Positions 24,054-33,299 of a stretch of DNA of 64,000 nucleotides are shown piece by piece. Every line of letters starts with the position of its first letter. Position 1 is the stretch's first letter. Origin of the DNA: Paragyromitra xinjiangensis (lineage: Eukaryota; Ascomycota; Pezizomycetes; Pezizales; Discinaceae); the NCBI GenBank assembly GCA_038503065.1, contig JBCAMK010000004.1, positions 943,001 to 1,007,000 on the forward strand. The letters are read 5' to 3'. A program made the translations under genes and the position numbers. The notes under the pieces are model-generated. The model had not been told where the DNA came from. It was given only the letters and a program-made list of their open reading frames with translations, and did not search any database.

Positions 24054-26047
24054 TCCAATATTCGTATGTGAATATTGGTCAGATTTCCGAACTTTAATTC
24101 GTGTAATTTCGAAAGAACCGGAAGGTTGAAAACAGGCGCTGCAATGATGGCTGTAGTTTTACTTTTTCACATGATTGAATGAAATATATCATCCTGCGGG
24201 AAATCAGCATGAATCGAAGATAATTATTGGTGCATCGGGAGTTTAACGTATGAAGTCCCGAATTAACGAAAGTGCTCGTACTAGCAGCACTTTAAGCAAG
24301 ACTATCTTGATAAAAGATACCAATCCTCCGACTTCCGTAAGGGGCCCACAGCGAGTTGCTTCCAATGATGATGAATATCATAGATGTTGATGCCCCAGAA
24401 AATGGTCCAATCATAATCAGGCCCCCGGCCTACGCTCGGAACCGGGGTATGAGAAAGGTACGGGAACTATAGTCTCGGAAGACGGGGTGCTTTAACACCG
24501 CATCGTTAGAATATACGGGAATAGATTAGAGAAACTGTTGTGTCTGCGTTGTAATGCCGCAGATTTAACTCTGCATTCACAAGATACCGCACGAACACCG
24601 TAGTAATTCCGCACACTTCCCGATATTGTGGAGGGCGGAGGGCACATGTACGGGTGCGGGTAGCTACAGGAGTGTCCAAAGTTCCCCTGTTAAGCATCAC
24701 GCCATACATTGACGAATGGAGATGATGATTTCTCAAGCAGCACCTTGCATGATCCAGATGGTGGATAAACGGATATTTTGGATCCACAGCTTTACGAGTG
24801 ATAGAGTTGATAGAACTCAGAGCGTCTTGATGGAGGTGTCATGAAACAAGAGCGGAGATTGATTGCATTCGGAGTTGGGAGATGGTTTATTAATCTTATT
24901 AAGGATTGTTTGTTCTCAGCACGGTCATTGATTAATCGATTAGATCGTTGTGACGGTCAGGGCTGCCTAGGGTACAAGTTTTGCAAAGAACACGTACCAT
25001 CATAACGCCAGAAAGAATAACCTAGTTGAAAGACATGTGGGGCATTCCTCTCACTGGCGGCCCAAACGTACACGTTCTGGGCGGAAAGAGCTTTTGTGGG
25101 TAGCAGGGCACGGTTCAATTCCTGCCGGTTTCCCTTCCCTTTTATTTCAGGGGGGGGGGGGCTGTGGTATGGGAAAACATTAGGTTTAACCCTCTGTAGA
25201 AATCGGGTTAAGAGCCTAGTACCTGGGATTTCCATATGATCACCAGCTGAAGTATTACATATGTAATTACATGATACGGTGCTTGGGTCAATCAAAGGGA
25301 GTCTGCTCCCGGATCTCTCCACTCAAAGGTTACTAGAGTCAGGAGGGAATGCATTGCATTAAGATGTATCAGTTGATCCTATTTAGGGTCTAATCGCTAG
25401 AAGCCGCACCCGCTGCCTAATCATATGAATCCGTCAAGATTTCATCCCTCCCAGCTGCCTGAGAATAGTGTTTAAGCCACGTAAGTCTGTGAGATATATA
25501 TTTAAGGTCTTAGCTATCGATAAAATAGTATAAAATTTCTCTCACCCACTACAAGTCGAGATATACCATTAAATACATGTGGTATCCCTAGCAAAGGATC
25601 TCTCAAACACCAGAGTGTGAGTAACTACATGTAGGCTCGGATTTCCCGTACTTTTAATTCTGGCCTCTTTCTCACCCCTCTTCGAGCTTAAGGGAACTCT
25701 AGCCCCTGTAAGTCACTGTATGTAGGCGGGGGTGCATGTAGGTATACTCGTTGCATTTCGTCGAGAAGGTAATCAAAAATCGATCCGAGGGCAGCTACGT
25801 ATATACGTACTAGCTAAAAGCTTCATGAGGGTTGCGCGTGCACAATGTGCACAAGTGCTGAACCCTACCAAATTGCAAAACGGACTTCCTATGTAATAAG
25901 ATCGAGTTTAACACAAGAATGTGTATCAACTTGATGACCTTGACATGGAGGAAATGCGCTTTGTTTTGGCACTGAAGATTTTTTGTATTGTATGCACTTT
26001 AACTAGGGTCTGTTGCGTTATTTGATGTGGTTTAGGCTGTTGCTATT
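24054..26047. other. Gene-free transition into the repeat-rich block
   Basis: 2 kb without conserved frames. It includes a poly-G tract at about 25149-25161 and a stretch (25242-25308) related to 50751-50808. Probably decayed transposon DNA. Confidence 0.35.
25242..25308 (+). repeat. Dispersed repeat C, copy 1
   Basis: The ACCAGCTGAAGT..., CATGAT.C.GTGCTT.GGTCA segment also occurs at 50751-50808 in the same orientation with many substitutions. It is likely an old fragment of one transposon family. Confidence 0.4.
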
Positions 26048-26487
26048 TACAGTGCTTCCCTACCTACCGGCGTTCCCTCGGTAACGGCGCGGCGTTTGGG
26101 CCACTAAATTTTAGAAGCACTAAAAACAATTGTAAAAATCTGAAAAAATTCAGGTTGAAGAATAATATTAGTAAAGTAATATAGGAGAAAATCTAATGTG
26201 TGCAATTGTTTCTGGTTGCAATAGCCCAACTCTGGAGTTGGGGTTTTGTGCCAGCTTGTGTTGAGGGCTGCAACCAAAATACTTGGCTGCAAGAATAGAG
26301 ACACAGCACCAAGCCCGAAAAGTTTATGCAAACCGAACTCAGTAGAGTATACACCAGATATTATACTATCATGCTATGAATTTTCAGCGCATCCTGCTAA
26401 TGTTTGTTGGGAAAGTTCGGGCGTTGCAATCTGGTCGAAATGCCACGACGTTACTAAGGGAGCGCCGGTAGGTAGGGAAGCACTGTA
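26048..26487. mobile_element. Non-autonomous inverted-repeat element (MITE-like), TA-flanked
   Basis: The left end reads TA + CAGTGCTTCCCTACCTACCG (26048 onward) and the right end is its exact reverse complement ending ..GGGAAGCACTG + TA (26487). The perfect inverted repeat is about 25 bp counting the TA, and the element is about 440 bp. The flanking TA dinucleotides fit target duplication by a Tc1/mariner or pogo/Fot1-type transposase. No transposase is encoded. It lies 270 bp upstream of the gag array. Confidence 0.8.
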
Positions 26488-26661
26488 CCTATTTCGTACA
26501 CTGTTTGTTATGTTGCAGAATTGATAAACGTGTGTTTATATGTGACCTATAATGCAACTAGGTTTCATGGACAGGGTCAGGCACATGTGCGGTGTTAAGG
26601 ATTAGTCATTGTATTATTTCGTTGTGTTTCTTTGTGATTCGGTTGGGTTGCTTCGAATGGT

Positions 26662-26706
26662 TGAGTCATGAATGAGTCATGGAAAGGGGAAGATTGGGTA
26701 TATAAG
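26662..26706 (+). promoter_or_regulatory. Putative promoter of the gag array: two TGAGTCAT sites and a TATA box
   Basis: TGAGTCAT occurs at 26662-26669 and 26673-26680, an AP-1/Gcn4-type bZIP site in tandem. TATATAAG at 26699-26706 follows, about 60 bp before the repeated leader begins at 26761. This arrangement lies only ahead of the first unit. It may be the element's own promoter or host DNA at the insertion site. Confidence 0.5.
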
Positions 26707-27016
26707 CGATGGATTTTCGCGGTTGTGATTGTTCTTTTCTTTCTTTCTTTAAGCAACGTTTCTTCTTCTCCTCGCTACGCGACCTTCCCCATTAGGAAAT
26801 AGCAACGCCAACATTTCTCCACTTTCTCACGATAGTTCTTTAACTTTGGCTTCAACGCCTACCCCGCACAACGATACGTTGGACTTCGCTTCCCCAACGC
26901 AACTTCGTTTCGCCTAAAGGGTACTCGCACAGAGCCCTCGTTCTCCTCTACCCACCAGTTAGTTATTGATACGGTCGGCGTCAAAACTGGCTCATCAATA
27001 CACTCTCGACGAAATC

Positions 27017-28738
27017 ATGCCTCGCGGTAAGCGAGCTCCATCAAGTCAGTCAGGGAGGGCAGAGACGCCTTCTCAACACCACGTTCAAACCACCATCCCC
27101 TTCCACCAAACTCCCTCTCGCTCCAGTACCCCGTCTGGAAAACCTTACCACCTTTCCCCACCTGCTGGGGTCACGTCCGAAGTTAAAATCCTGGGGGCCA
27201 TCATAGTTAGAAAACCCAAACACATTGAACAACTCCTCGGTCGCTGGTTTGCAACCAATGATCCAGACTGGATTTCCGCCTGCCAGACCTGTCCTGCCAA
27301 CCCAGGACACCCAGATCACAAGGGAGTTCTTTTCCCTTCCCGCCCCTCTTCACCAATTCACCTGCAAGATACTGAGATGAGCACCGGAGTCGAGGAAACA
27401 CAACTCAGTCAGCTCAACCCTCTCCCCCTCCCGCCTCTTTCCTTCACGCAACACTCTGGCAACATTCCATGGAGCCAGACCCCCCTTCCGGAATCCCAGG
27501 ACACCAATTTACCCCCCCGCCCACCAGTTGACTCTGATTTTGAAACAGGATTCAAAACCAGTGTAGACTACACTGGCTGTAAAGCCTCTTTCCCTAGCCA
27601 TGACCTTTGGCTCATGGCCAGTTTTCAAGCCTGGTCCTCGCACCATGCCACCTTCCCCCTTTTAAAAACCATCCAGCAACTACAAGGAGAGGTCGCCCGT
27701 CTCCATACCGAGTCCCGTGATCTTCGCACGCAAGTCCTCAAACTTGCCAACCGACCACCTCCACCACCGGTTGTTCCCGCCCCTCTTGCTGCCTTGGCCA
27801 CTCCAGCCAATGCCCCCCCACCCCCACCAGTTAACTGGGCTGCAGTAGCTGCTGCTCCAGCTCCAGCTTCCAAACCTGCCCCCAAACCCAAGCCCGCACC
27901 CCTCATTAAACCGGATTATACCAGGGTCAATCGTGAGCTGGTAGTTCAGGTTGAGGGTCCCATTCCCAACCCCCCAACAGACGACAGGATCAAATCGGTC
28001 GTCAACAAAGTTCTGGACAGCACTGGTGCCAGTATCATCATGGCTCGCCGTACCCCCCGCAACAACATAATTCTCGAAACCCCGCTTGACACTCCAGCCT
28101 CCGTAGTAGATGTCTACTCCAAGGAAATTGGAGAAGCACTCCAGGAAGAAGGGATCTCGGTCACTTCAATCCACATTAACCAAGTTTGGTCAAAGTTCAT
28201 CGTCCACGGTATCCCTACCTCTGTCGGCGACGGTTCCGAAGCAGGCAACCTTGTGGCTTCTGAGCTCAAGGTTACTTACCCCTTCCTCACTCTTGCACAA
28301 CTCCCACGATGGCTCTCCTCTCCCCAGTCCCGTGAAGGAAAAGCACATTCCTCCATGGTCTTATCCTTTAATGGCTCTTACAACATGTCTACCCTCGGTG
28401 TCAAGAGCTTCATCATGTTCAACAGGAACTGCAAAGTTCAGCCCTATGTCTCGTTTCAACCCGACACTCAATGCAGGAAATGCTTTGCATATGGACACGC
28501 TACCACTATGTGCAAACATGATACCGGTCGTTGCGCGGTCTGCGCAGAACCCCATCTCACTCGCCATCACAAATGCGCCTCCTGTAAAGGAGGTTCGTCA
28601 TGCACTCACCCACCCATCCGCTGTGCCAACTGCCCCGGCAGACCTGGACACAAAGCCGACGACCCGAATTGTCCATCAAGGGTCAAACACGCGATCGCAA
28701 ACACAGGCAAAGGAAAGGAAGTCCAGATGGAGGTTTAG
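27017..28738 (+). CDS. LINE-like ORF1 (gag-like, zinc knuckles), unit 1
   Basis: 573-aa nucleic-acid-binding protein, gag-like, presumably packaging element RNA. The N-terminal third is Pro/Ser-rich. A short coiled segment (LLKTIQQLQGEVARLHTESRD) leads to a Pro/Ala linker, then a conserved core (VNRELVVQVEGPIPNPP..., about residues 302-450). Near the C-terminus are CRKCFAYGHATTMC (CX2CX4HX4C), CAVCAEPHLTRHHKC and CANCPGRPGHKADDPNC. The start is the first ATG (MPRGKRAPSSQSGR). The frame is open back to a conserved TTG at 26966, so non-AUG initiation is possible. This is the most divergent of the three copies. The zinc array resembles ORF1 of Tad/I-type LINEs. Confidence 0.82.
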   Translation: MPRGKRAPSSQSGRAETPSQHHVQTTIPFHQTPSRSSTPSGKPYHLSPPAGVTSEVKILGAIIVRKPKHIEQLLGRWFATNDPDWISACQTCPANPGHPDHKGVLFPSRPSSPIHLQDTEMSTGVEETQLSQLNPLPLPPLSFTQHSGNIPWSQTPLPESQDTNLPPRPPVDSDFETGFKTSVDYTGCKASFPSHDLWLMASFQAWSSHHATFPLLKTIQQLQGEVARLHTESRDLRTQVLKLANRPPPPPVVPAPLAALATPANAPPPPPVNWAAVAAAPAPASKPAPKPKPAPLIKPDYTRVNRELVVQVEGPIPNPPTDDRIKSVVNKVLDSTGASIIMARRTPRNNIILETPLDTPASVVDVYSKEIGEALQEEGISVTSIHINQVWSKFIVHGIPTSVGDGSEAGNLVASELKVTYPFLTLAQLPRWLSSPQSREGKAHSSMVLSFNGSYNMSTLGVKSFIMFNRNCKVQPYVSFQPDTQCRKCFAYGHATTMCKHDTGRCAVCAEPHLTRHHKCASCKGGSSCTHPPIRCANCPGRPGHKADDPNCPSRVKHAIANTGKGKEVQMEV

Positions 28739-28888
28739 TTTTCCTTTTGTTTATTTATTAGTTAAGGTTTTTTCATTTTTTCCTTTATCTTCGCTTGATA
28801 TTTTACGTTTGACTTTGATTCATGTTGCGCGGGTCAGAAGTAACCCACTTATGTATTTAAAATTTTGGCGGAAAGGATGGCGCGCGAT

Positions 28889-28904
28889 AAGCATTCAGTT
28901 GCTT
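28889..28904 (+). other. Conserved 3' stem-loop of gag unit 1
   Basis: AAGCA-TTCAGT-TGCTT, set in GGCGCGCGAT...CTATGCG, which can extend the stem through CGC/GCG. It sits about 12 bp before the ATT-rich tail. Stem bases are identical in all three units (31059-31074, 33233-33248). A LINE reverse transcriptase could recognise such a 3' structure in trans. Confidence 0.55.
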
Positions 28905-29187
28905 CTATGCGAAATAAATTTTATTATTATTATTTCTTCTTCTCCTCGCTACGCGACCTTCCCCATTAGGAAATAGCAACGCCAACATTTCTCCACTTTC
29001 TCACGATAGTTCTTTAACTTTGGCTTCAACGCCTACCCCGCACAACGACACGTTGGACCTTGCTTCCCCAACGCAACTTCGTTTCGCCTTAAGGGTACCT
29101 GCACAGAGCCCTCGTTCTCCTCTTCCCTCCTGCTAGTTTTTGACTCGGTCGGCATCAAAACTGGCTGATCAACTCCCCTCCTCCCAC

Positions 29188-30903
29188 ATGCCTCGCAATA
29201 AGCGAGCCCCCTCCTCACAGTCTGGGAGGTCCCAGACCCCCAACCCAAACCAGCCCCAAGTCCAAACCACCCTCAGCCATGCCTATGGTGGTCCCCCCCA
29301 GAAACCAAGAGGAATGTTCGACCCTCCTCCCCCCCTTCCTAAAATCCCACAGCACCCACCCGGTCTCATTCCAGAGATCCCTCAGCCAGCGGGTAGATTC
29401 GTTCCCCGACCCGTTCACTGGGAGAAGCTCTTAGGACACTTCTCCGCTACCAACAACTACGACTGGATCCAAGCGGGCATTGACTGCCCCGCCCACCCAC
29501 ACCACCCCGATTTTTGTGGGGTAATCTTCCCTACCTTCTCCCGTTCCAACACCCCAGCCCCCGCCGACACCCAGATGGAATCAGGAGTCCCTGAAACCCT
29601 CCTTCCCCCGTCTGATCCACTCCCATGGAGTCCCACACCGCTTCCTGAATCTCAGGACACCAGCCTCCCTCCCCGTCCCCCAGTTGACTCTGACTTTGAA
29701 GTTGGATTCAACATCAATGTCGACTACACAGGCTGCAAAGCCTCCTTCCCCAACCACGACCTTTGGCTCATGGCCAACTTCCAAGCCTGGTCTTCGCACC
29801 ATGCCACCTTCCCCCTTCTAAAAACCATCCAGCAACTACAGGGAGAGGTCGCGCGTCTCCATACCGAGTCTCGTGATCTTCGCTCGCAAGTTCTCAAACT
29901 TGCCAACCGACCCTCTCCTCCACCCCCTCCACCAGTTGTCCCCGTTCCACTTGCTGCTTTGGCTACTACAGTCAACGCTCCCCCACCTCCACCAGTCAAC
30001 TGGGCTGCAGTAGCCGCTGCTCCAGCTCCAACTTCCAAACCCGCACCTAAACCCAAGCCAGCACCCCTCATCAAACCAGACTACACCAGAGTCAATCGCG
30101 AACTGGTTGTACAAGTTGAGGGCCCCATCCCCAACCCACCCACTGACGACCGGATCAAGTCCCTCGTCAACAAAGTCCTTGACAGCACTGGTACCAGTGT
30201 TATCATGGCACGACGCACCCCCCGTAATAATATCATCCTAGAAACCCCGCTCGATACTCCAGCCTCGGCCGTAGATGTCTACGCCAGGGAAATTGGAGAA
30301 GCCCTACAGGAAGAAGGGATTTCGGTCTCCTCCATCCACATCAACCAAGTCTGGTCAAAGTTCATTGTCCACGGTATTCCCACGACTGTCGGCGATGGTA
30401 CTGATGCAGGCAACCTTGTGGCTTCTGAGCTCAAGGTAGCTTATCCATTCCTCACCCTCGCGCAACTTCCACGCTGGCTCTCTTCTCCTCAATCCCGTGA
30501 AGGAAAAGCTCATTCCTCCATGGTTCTTTCGTTTAACGGCTCTTACAACATGTCCACCCTCGGTGTTAAGAGTTTCATTATGTTTAACCGGAACTGCAAA
30601 GTTCAACCCTACGTTTCGTTCCAACCAGACACCCAATGCAGGAAATGCTTCGCATATGGTCATGCCACCACAATGTGCAAGCACGATACCGGTCGCTGCG
30701 CAGTTTGCGCCGAACCCCATCTCACTCGCAACCACAAGTGTTCCTCCTGTAAAGGAGGTTCCTCATGTATTCACCCACCCATCCGATGTGCCAACTGCCC
30801 TGGCAGACCTGGTCACAAAGCCGACGACCCAAATTGTCCATTGAGGGTCAAACACGCCATCAGTAACAAAGGCAAAGGGAAGGAAGTCCCGATGGAGGTT
30901 TAA
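29188..30903 (+). CDS. LINE-like ORF1 (gag-like, zinc knuckles), unit 2
   Basis: 571-aa copy with intact frame from ATG (MPRNKRAPSSQSGRSQ). The N-terminal part differs from unit 1 (PHAYGG.. and GRFVPRPVHWEKLLG segments), while the core and zinc knuckles are almost identical in protein sequence although many third codon positions differ. That pattern suggests purifying selection since the copies split. All Cys and His of the knuckles are retained. Unit 2 shares its leader exactly with unit 3. Confidence 0.82.
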   Translation: MPRNKRAPSSQSGRSQTPNPNQPQVQTTLSHAYGGPPQKPRGMFDPPPPLPKIPQHPPGLIPEIPQPAGRFVPRPVHWEKLLGHFSATNNYDWIQAGIDCPAHPHHPDFCGVIFPTFSRSNTPAPADTQMESGVPETLLPPSDPLPWSPTPLPESQDTSLPPRPPVDSDFEVGFNINVDYTGCKASFPNHDLWLMANFQAWSSHHATFPLLKTIQQLQGEVARLHTESRDLRSQVLKLANRPSPPPPPPVVPVPLAALATTVNAPPPPPVNWAAVAAAPAPTSKPAPKPKPAPLIKPDYTRVNRELVVQVEGPIPNPPTDDRIKSLVNKVLDSTGTSVIMARRTPRNNIILETPLDTPASAVDVYAREIGEALQEEGISVSSIHINQVWSKFIVHGIPTTVGDGTDAGNLVASELKVAYPFLTLAQLPRWLSSPQSREGKAHSSMVLSFNGSYNMSTLGVKSFIMFNRNCKVQPYVSFQPDTQCRKCFAYGHATTMCKHDTGRCAVCAEPHLTRNHKCSSCKGGSSCIHPPIRCANCPGRPGHKADDPNCPLRVKHAISNKGKGKEVPMEV

Positions 30904-31058
30904 GTTTTCCTTTCGTTAAAGTTTATTGATTAAGGTTTTATGTTATTTTCCTTTACTTGTCGCTTGATATTTATGTTTGAATTTGATTCATGTCGCATGG
31001 GTTTAATAAGTTACCCGTTTATGTATTTATCTTTTTGGCGGTTAGGCAGGCGCGCGAT

Positions 31059-31074
31059 AAGCATTAAGTTGCTT
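31059..31074 (+). other. Conserved 3' stem-loop of gag unit 2
   Basis: Same stem, loop TTAAGT instead of TTCAGT. The only change is in the loop, which supports structural conservation. Confidence 0.55.
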
Positions 31075-31358
31075 CTATGCGAAATAAAATATTATTATTA
31101 TTATTTCTTCTTCTCCTCGCTACGCGACCTTCCCCATTAGGAAATAGCAACGCCAACATTTCTCCACTTTCTCACGATAGTTCTTTAACTTTGGCTTCAA
31201 CGCCTACCCCGCACAACGACACGTTGGACCTTGCTTCCCCAACGCAACTTCGTTTCGCCTTAAGGGTACCTGCACAGAGCCCTCGTTCTCCTCTTCCCTC
31301 CTGCTAGTTTTTGACTCGGTCGGCATCAAAACTGGCTGATCAAACCCCCCGCCAAAAT

Positions 31359-33077
31359 ATGCCTCGCAATAAGCGAGCCCCCTCCTCACAATCTGGGAGA
31401 TCCCAGACTCCCAACCCCAACCAGCCACAAGTCCAAACCACCCTAAGCTATGCCTACGGTGGTCCCCCCCAGAAACCACGAGGGATGTTTGACACTCCTC
31501 CTCCACCTCCCAAAATCCCACAACATCCTCCGGGCCTTGTCCCAGAGATCCCACAACCAGCGGGTAGATTCGTTCCCCGACCCATTCATTGGGAGAAGCT
31601 CCTAGGACACTTCTCCGCAACCAATAATTACGACTGGATCCAAGCGGGCATTGACTGCCCCGCCCACCCACATCACCCCGATTTTAGTGGGGTAATTTTC
31701 CCCACCTTCTCCCGCGCTAACACCCCAGCCCTACCTGATGACACCCAGATGGAATCAGGAGTCCCAGAGACTCTCCTACCTCCGTCTGACCCCTTACCAT
31801 GGAGCCCGACTCCACTCCCTGAATCCCAAGACACTAGTCTTCCCCCTCGTCCCCCCGTTGACTCTGATTTTGAAGTCGGTTTCAACATCAACGTTGACTT
31901 CACGGGCTGTAAAGCCTCTTTCCCCAACCACGATCTCTGGCTTATGGCCAATTTCCAAGCCTGGTCTTCGCACCACGCCACCTTCCCCCTCCTGAAAACC
32001 ATTCAACAATTGCAAGGAGAGGTTGCCCGCCTCCATACGGAGTCACGCGACCTGCGGTCGCAAGTTCTCAAACTCGCCAACCGTCCTTCTCCTCCTCCTC
32101 CTCCACCAGTTGTCCCTGTCCCACTTGCTGCCTTGGCTACTACGGTCAATGCTCCTCCCCCACCACCAGTTAACTGGGCCGCAGTAGCTGCTGCTCCGGC
32201 CACAGTCTCCAAACCCGTCACCAAACCCAAGCCCGCCCCCCTCATTAAACCTGACTATACCAGAGTCAATCGCGAATTGGTAGTCCAGGTCGAGGGCCCC
32301 ATTCCCAACCCCCCCACAGACGACAGGATCAAATCGGTCGTCAACAAAGTCCTTGATAGCACCGGCACCAGTGTCATCATGGCCCGTCGCACCCCCCGCA
32401 ACAACATTATTCTTGAAACTCCGCTCGACACTCCAGCCTCTGCTGTAGATGTCTACGCCAGGGAAATCGGAGAGGCCCTACAGGAAGAAGGGATCTCGGT
32501 CTCTTCCATCCACATCAATCAAGTCTGGTCGAAATTCATTGTCCACGGTATTCCCACGACTGTTGGCGATGGTACCGACGCAGGCAACCTTGTGGCTTCT
32601 GAGCTCAAGGTGGCCTACCCATTCCTCACCCTTGCTCAACTACCACGCTGGCTCTCCTCTCCTCAATCCCGTGAAGGAAAAGCGCATTCCTCCATGGTTC
32701 TTTCCTTCAATGGCTCTTACAACATGTCCACCTTGGGAGTAAAGAGTTTCATCATGTTCAATCGGAACTGCAAAGTTCAACCCTACGTTTCATTCCAACC
32801 CGACACCCAATGCAGGAAATGCTTCGCTTATGGTCATGCCACCACAATGTGCAAGCACGATACCGGTCGTTGCGCAGTTTGCGCAGAACCCCATCTCACT
32901 CGCAATCACAAGTGTTCCTTTTGCAAAGGAGGTTCATCATGCATTCACCCACCCATCCGATGCGCCAACTGCCCCGGCAGACCTGGCCATCAAGCCGACG
33001 ACCCAAATTGTCCATCAAGGGTCAAACACGCCATTAGCAACAAAGGCAAAGGGAAGGAAGTCCCGATGGAAGTTTAG
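31359..33077 (+). CDS. LINE-like ORF1 (gag-like, zinc knuckles), unit 3
   Basis: 572-aa copy, intact, closest to unit 2. Differences from unit 2 are mostly synonymous or conservative (PIHWEKLLG, PATVSKPVTKPK, CSFCKGG). Zinc-knuckle residues are complete. The stop is followed by T-rich 3' UTR and the conserved stem-loop at 33233-33248. No ORF2 follows, and after the tail a broken host gene begins on the other strand. Confidence 0.82.
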   Translation: MPRNKRAPSSQSGRSQTPNPNQPQVQTTLSYAYGGPPQKPRGMFDTPPPPPKIPQHPPGLVPEIPQPAGRFVPRPIHWEKLLGHFSATNNYDWIQAGIDCPAHPHHPDFSGVIFPTFSRANTPALPDDTQMESGVPETLLPPSDPLPWSPTPLPESQDTSLPPRPPVDSDFEVGFNINVDFTGCKASFPNHDLWLMANFQAWSSHHATFPLLKTIQQLQGEVARLHTESRDLRSQVLKLANRPSPPPPPPVVPVPLAALATTVNAPPPPPVNWAAVAAAPATVSKPVTKPKPAPLIKPDYTRVNRELVVQVEGPIPNPPTDDRIKSVVNKVLDSTGTSVIMARRTPRNNIILETPLDTPASAVDVYAREIGEALQEEGISVSSIHINQVWSKFIVHGIPTTVGDGTDAGNLVASELKVAYPFLTLAQLPRWLSSPQSREGKAHSSMVLSFNGSYNMSTLGVKSFIMFNRNCKVQPYVSFQPDTQCRKCFAYGHATTMCKHDTGRCAVCAEPHLTRNHKCSFCKGGSSCIHPPIRCANCPGRPGHQADDPNCPSRVKHAISNKGKGKEVPMEV

Positions 33078-33232
33078 TTTTTCCTTTCGCTTAAGTTTTA
33101 GTTAAGGTTTTATTTATGATATTTTTCCTTTATTTTTCGTTTGATATTTACGCTTGAATTATTCATGTTGCATGGGTTGAATAAGTAACCTATTTATGTA
33201 TCTATTCTTTGGCGGTTTGGTAGGCGCGCGAT

Positions 33233-33248
33233 AAGCATTCAGTTGCTT
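33233..33248 (+). other. Conserved 3' stem-loop of gag unit 3
   Basis: Identical stem and loop to unit 1, followed by GCGAAATAAAATTTATTATTATT at the array end. Confidence 0.55.
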
Positions 33249-33299
33249 CTATGCGAAATAAAATTTATTATTATTTCTTACTTTACTTCTACCCTACTG

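Larger units (their letters stand above)
26761..33276 (+). mobile_element. Head-to-tail array of three gag-only LINE-like units
   Basis: Three direct units of about 2.17 kb abut without spacer DNA: 26761-28934, 28935-31105 and 31106 to about 33276. Each has a leader starting TCTTCTTCTCCTCGCTACG, one ORF of about 572 codons with a zinc-knuckle array, a ~190-bp 3' UTR, a conserved stem-loop (GATAAGCAttcagtTGCTTC type) and an ATT/TTA-rich tail. Gag-like ORF1 with CCHC knuckles and a simple-repeat tail is typical of non-LTR retrotransposons. No reverse transcriptase or endonuclease ORF exists in any unit, so these are non-autonomous. No clear target-site duplication was found around the whole array. 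Confidence 0.8.

Noticed and set aside
25060..25140. tRNA-like GGTTCAATTCC (B-box-like) sequence
   Set aside because: The surrounding bases do not form a T stem, and no A box or acceptor stem could be placed.
28110..28976. 288-codon frame overlapping gag unit 1, a candidate second ORF
   Set aside because: It is the +1 shadow of the gag-like ORF with no reverse-transcriptase or endonuclease motifs.
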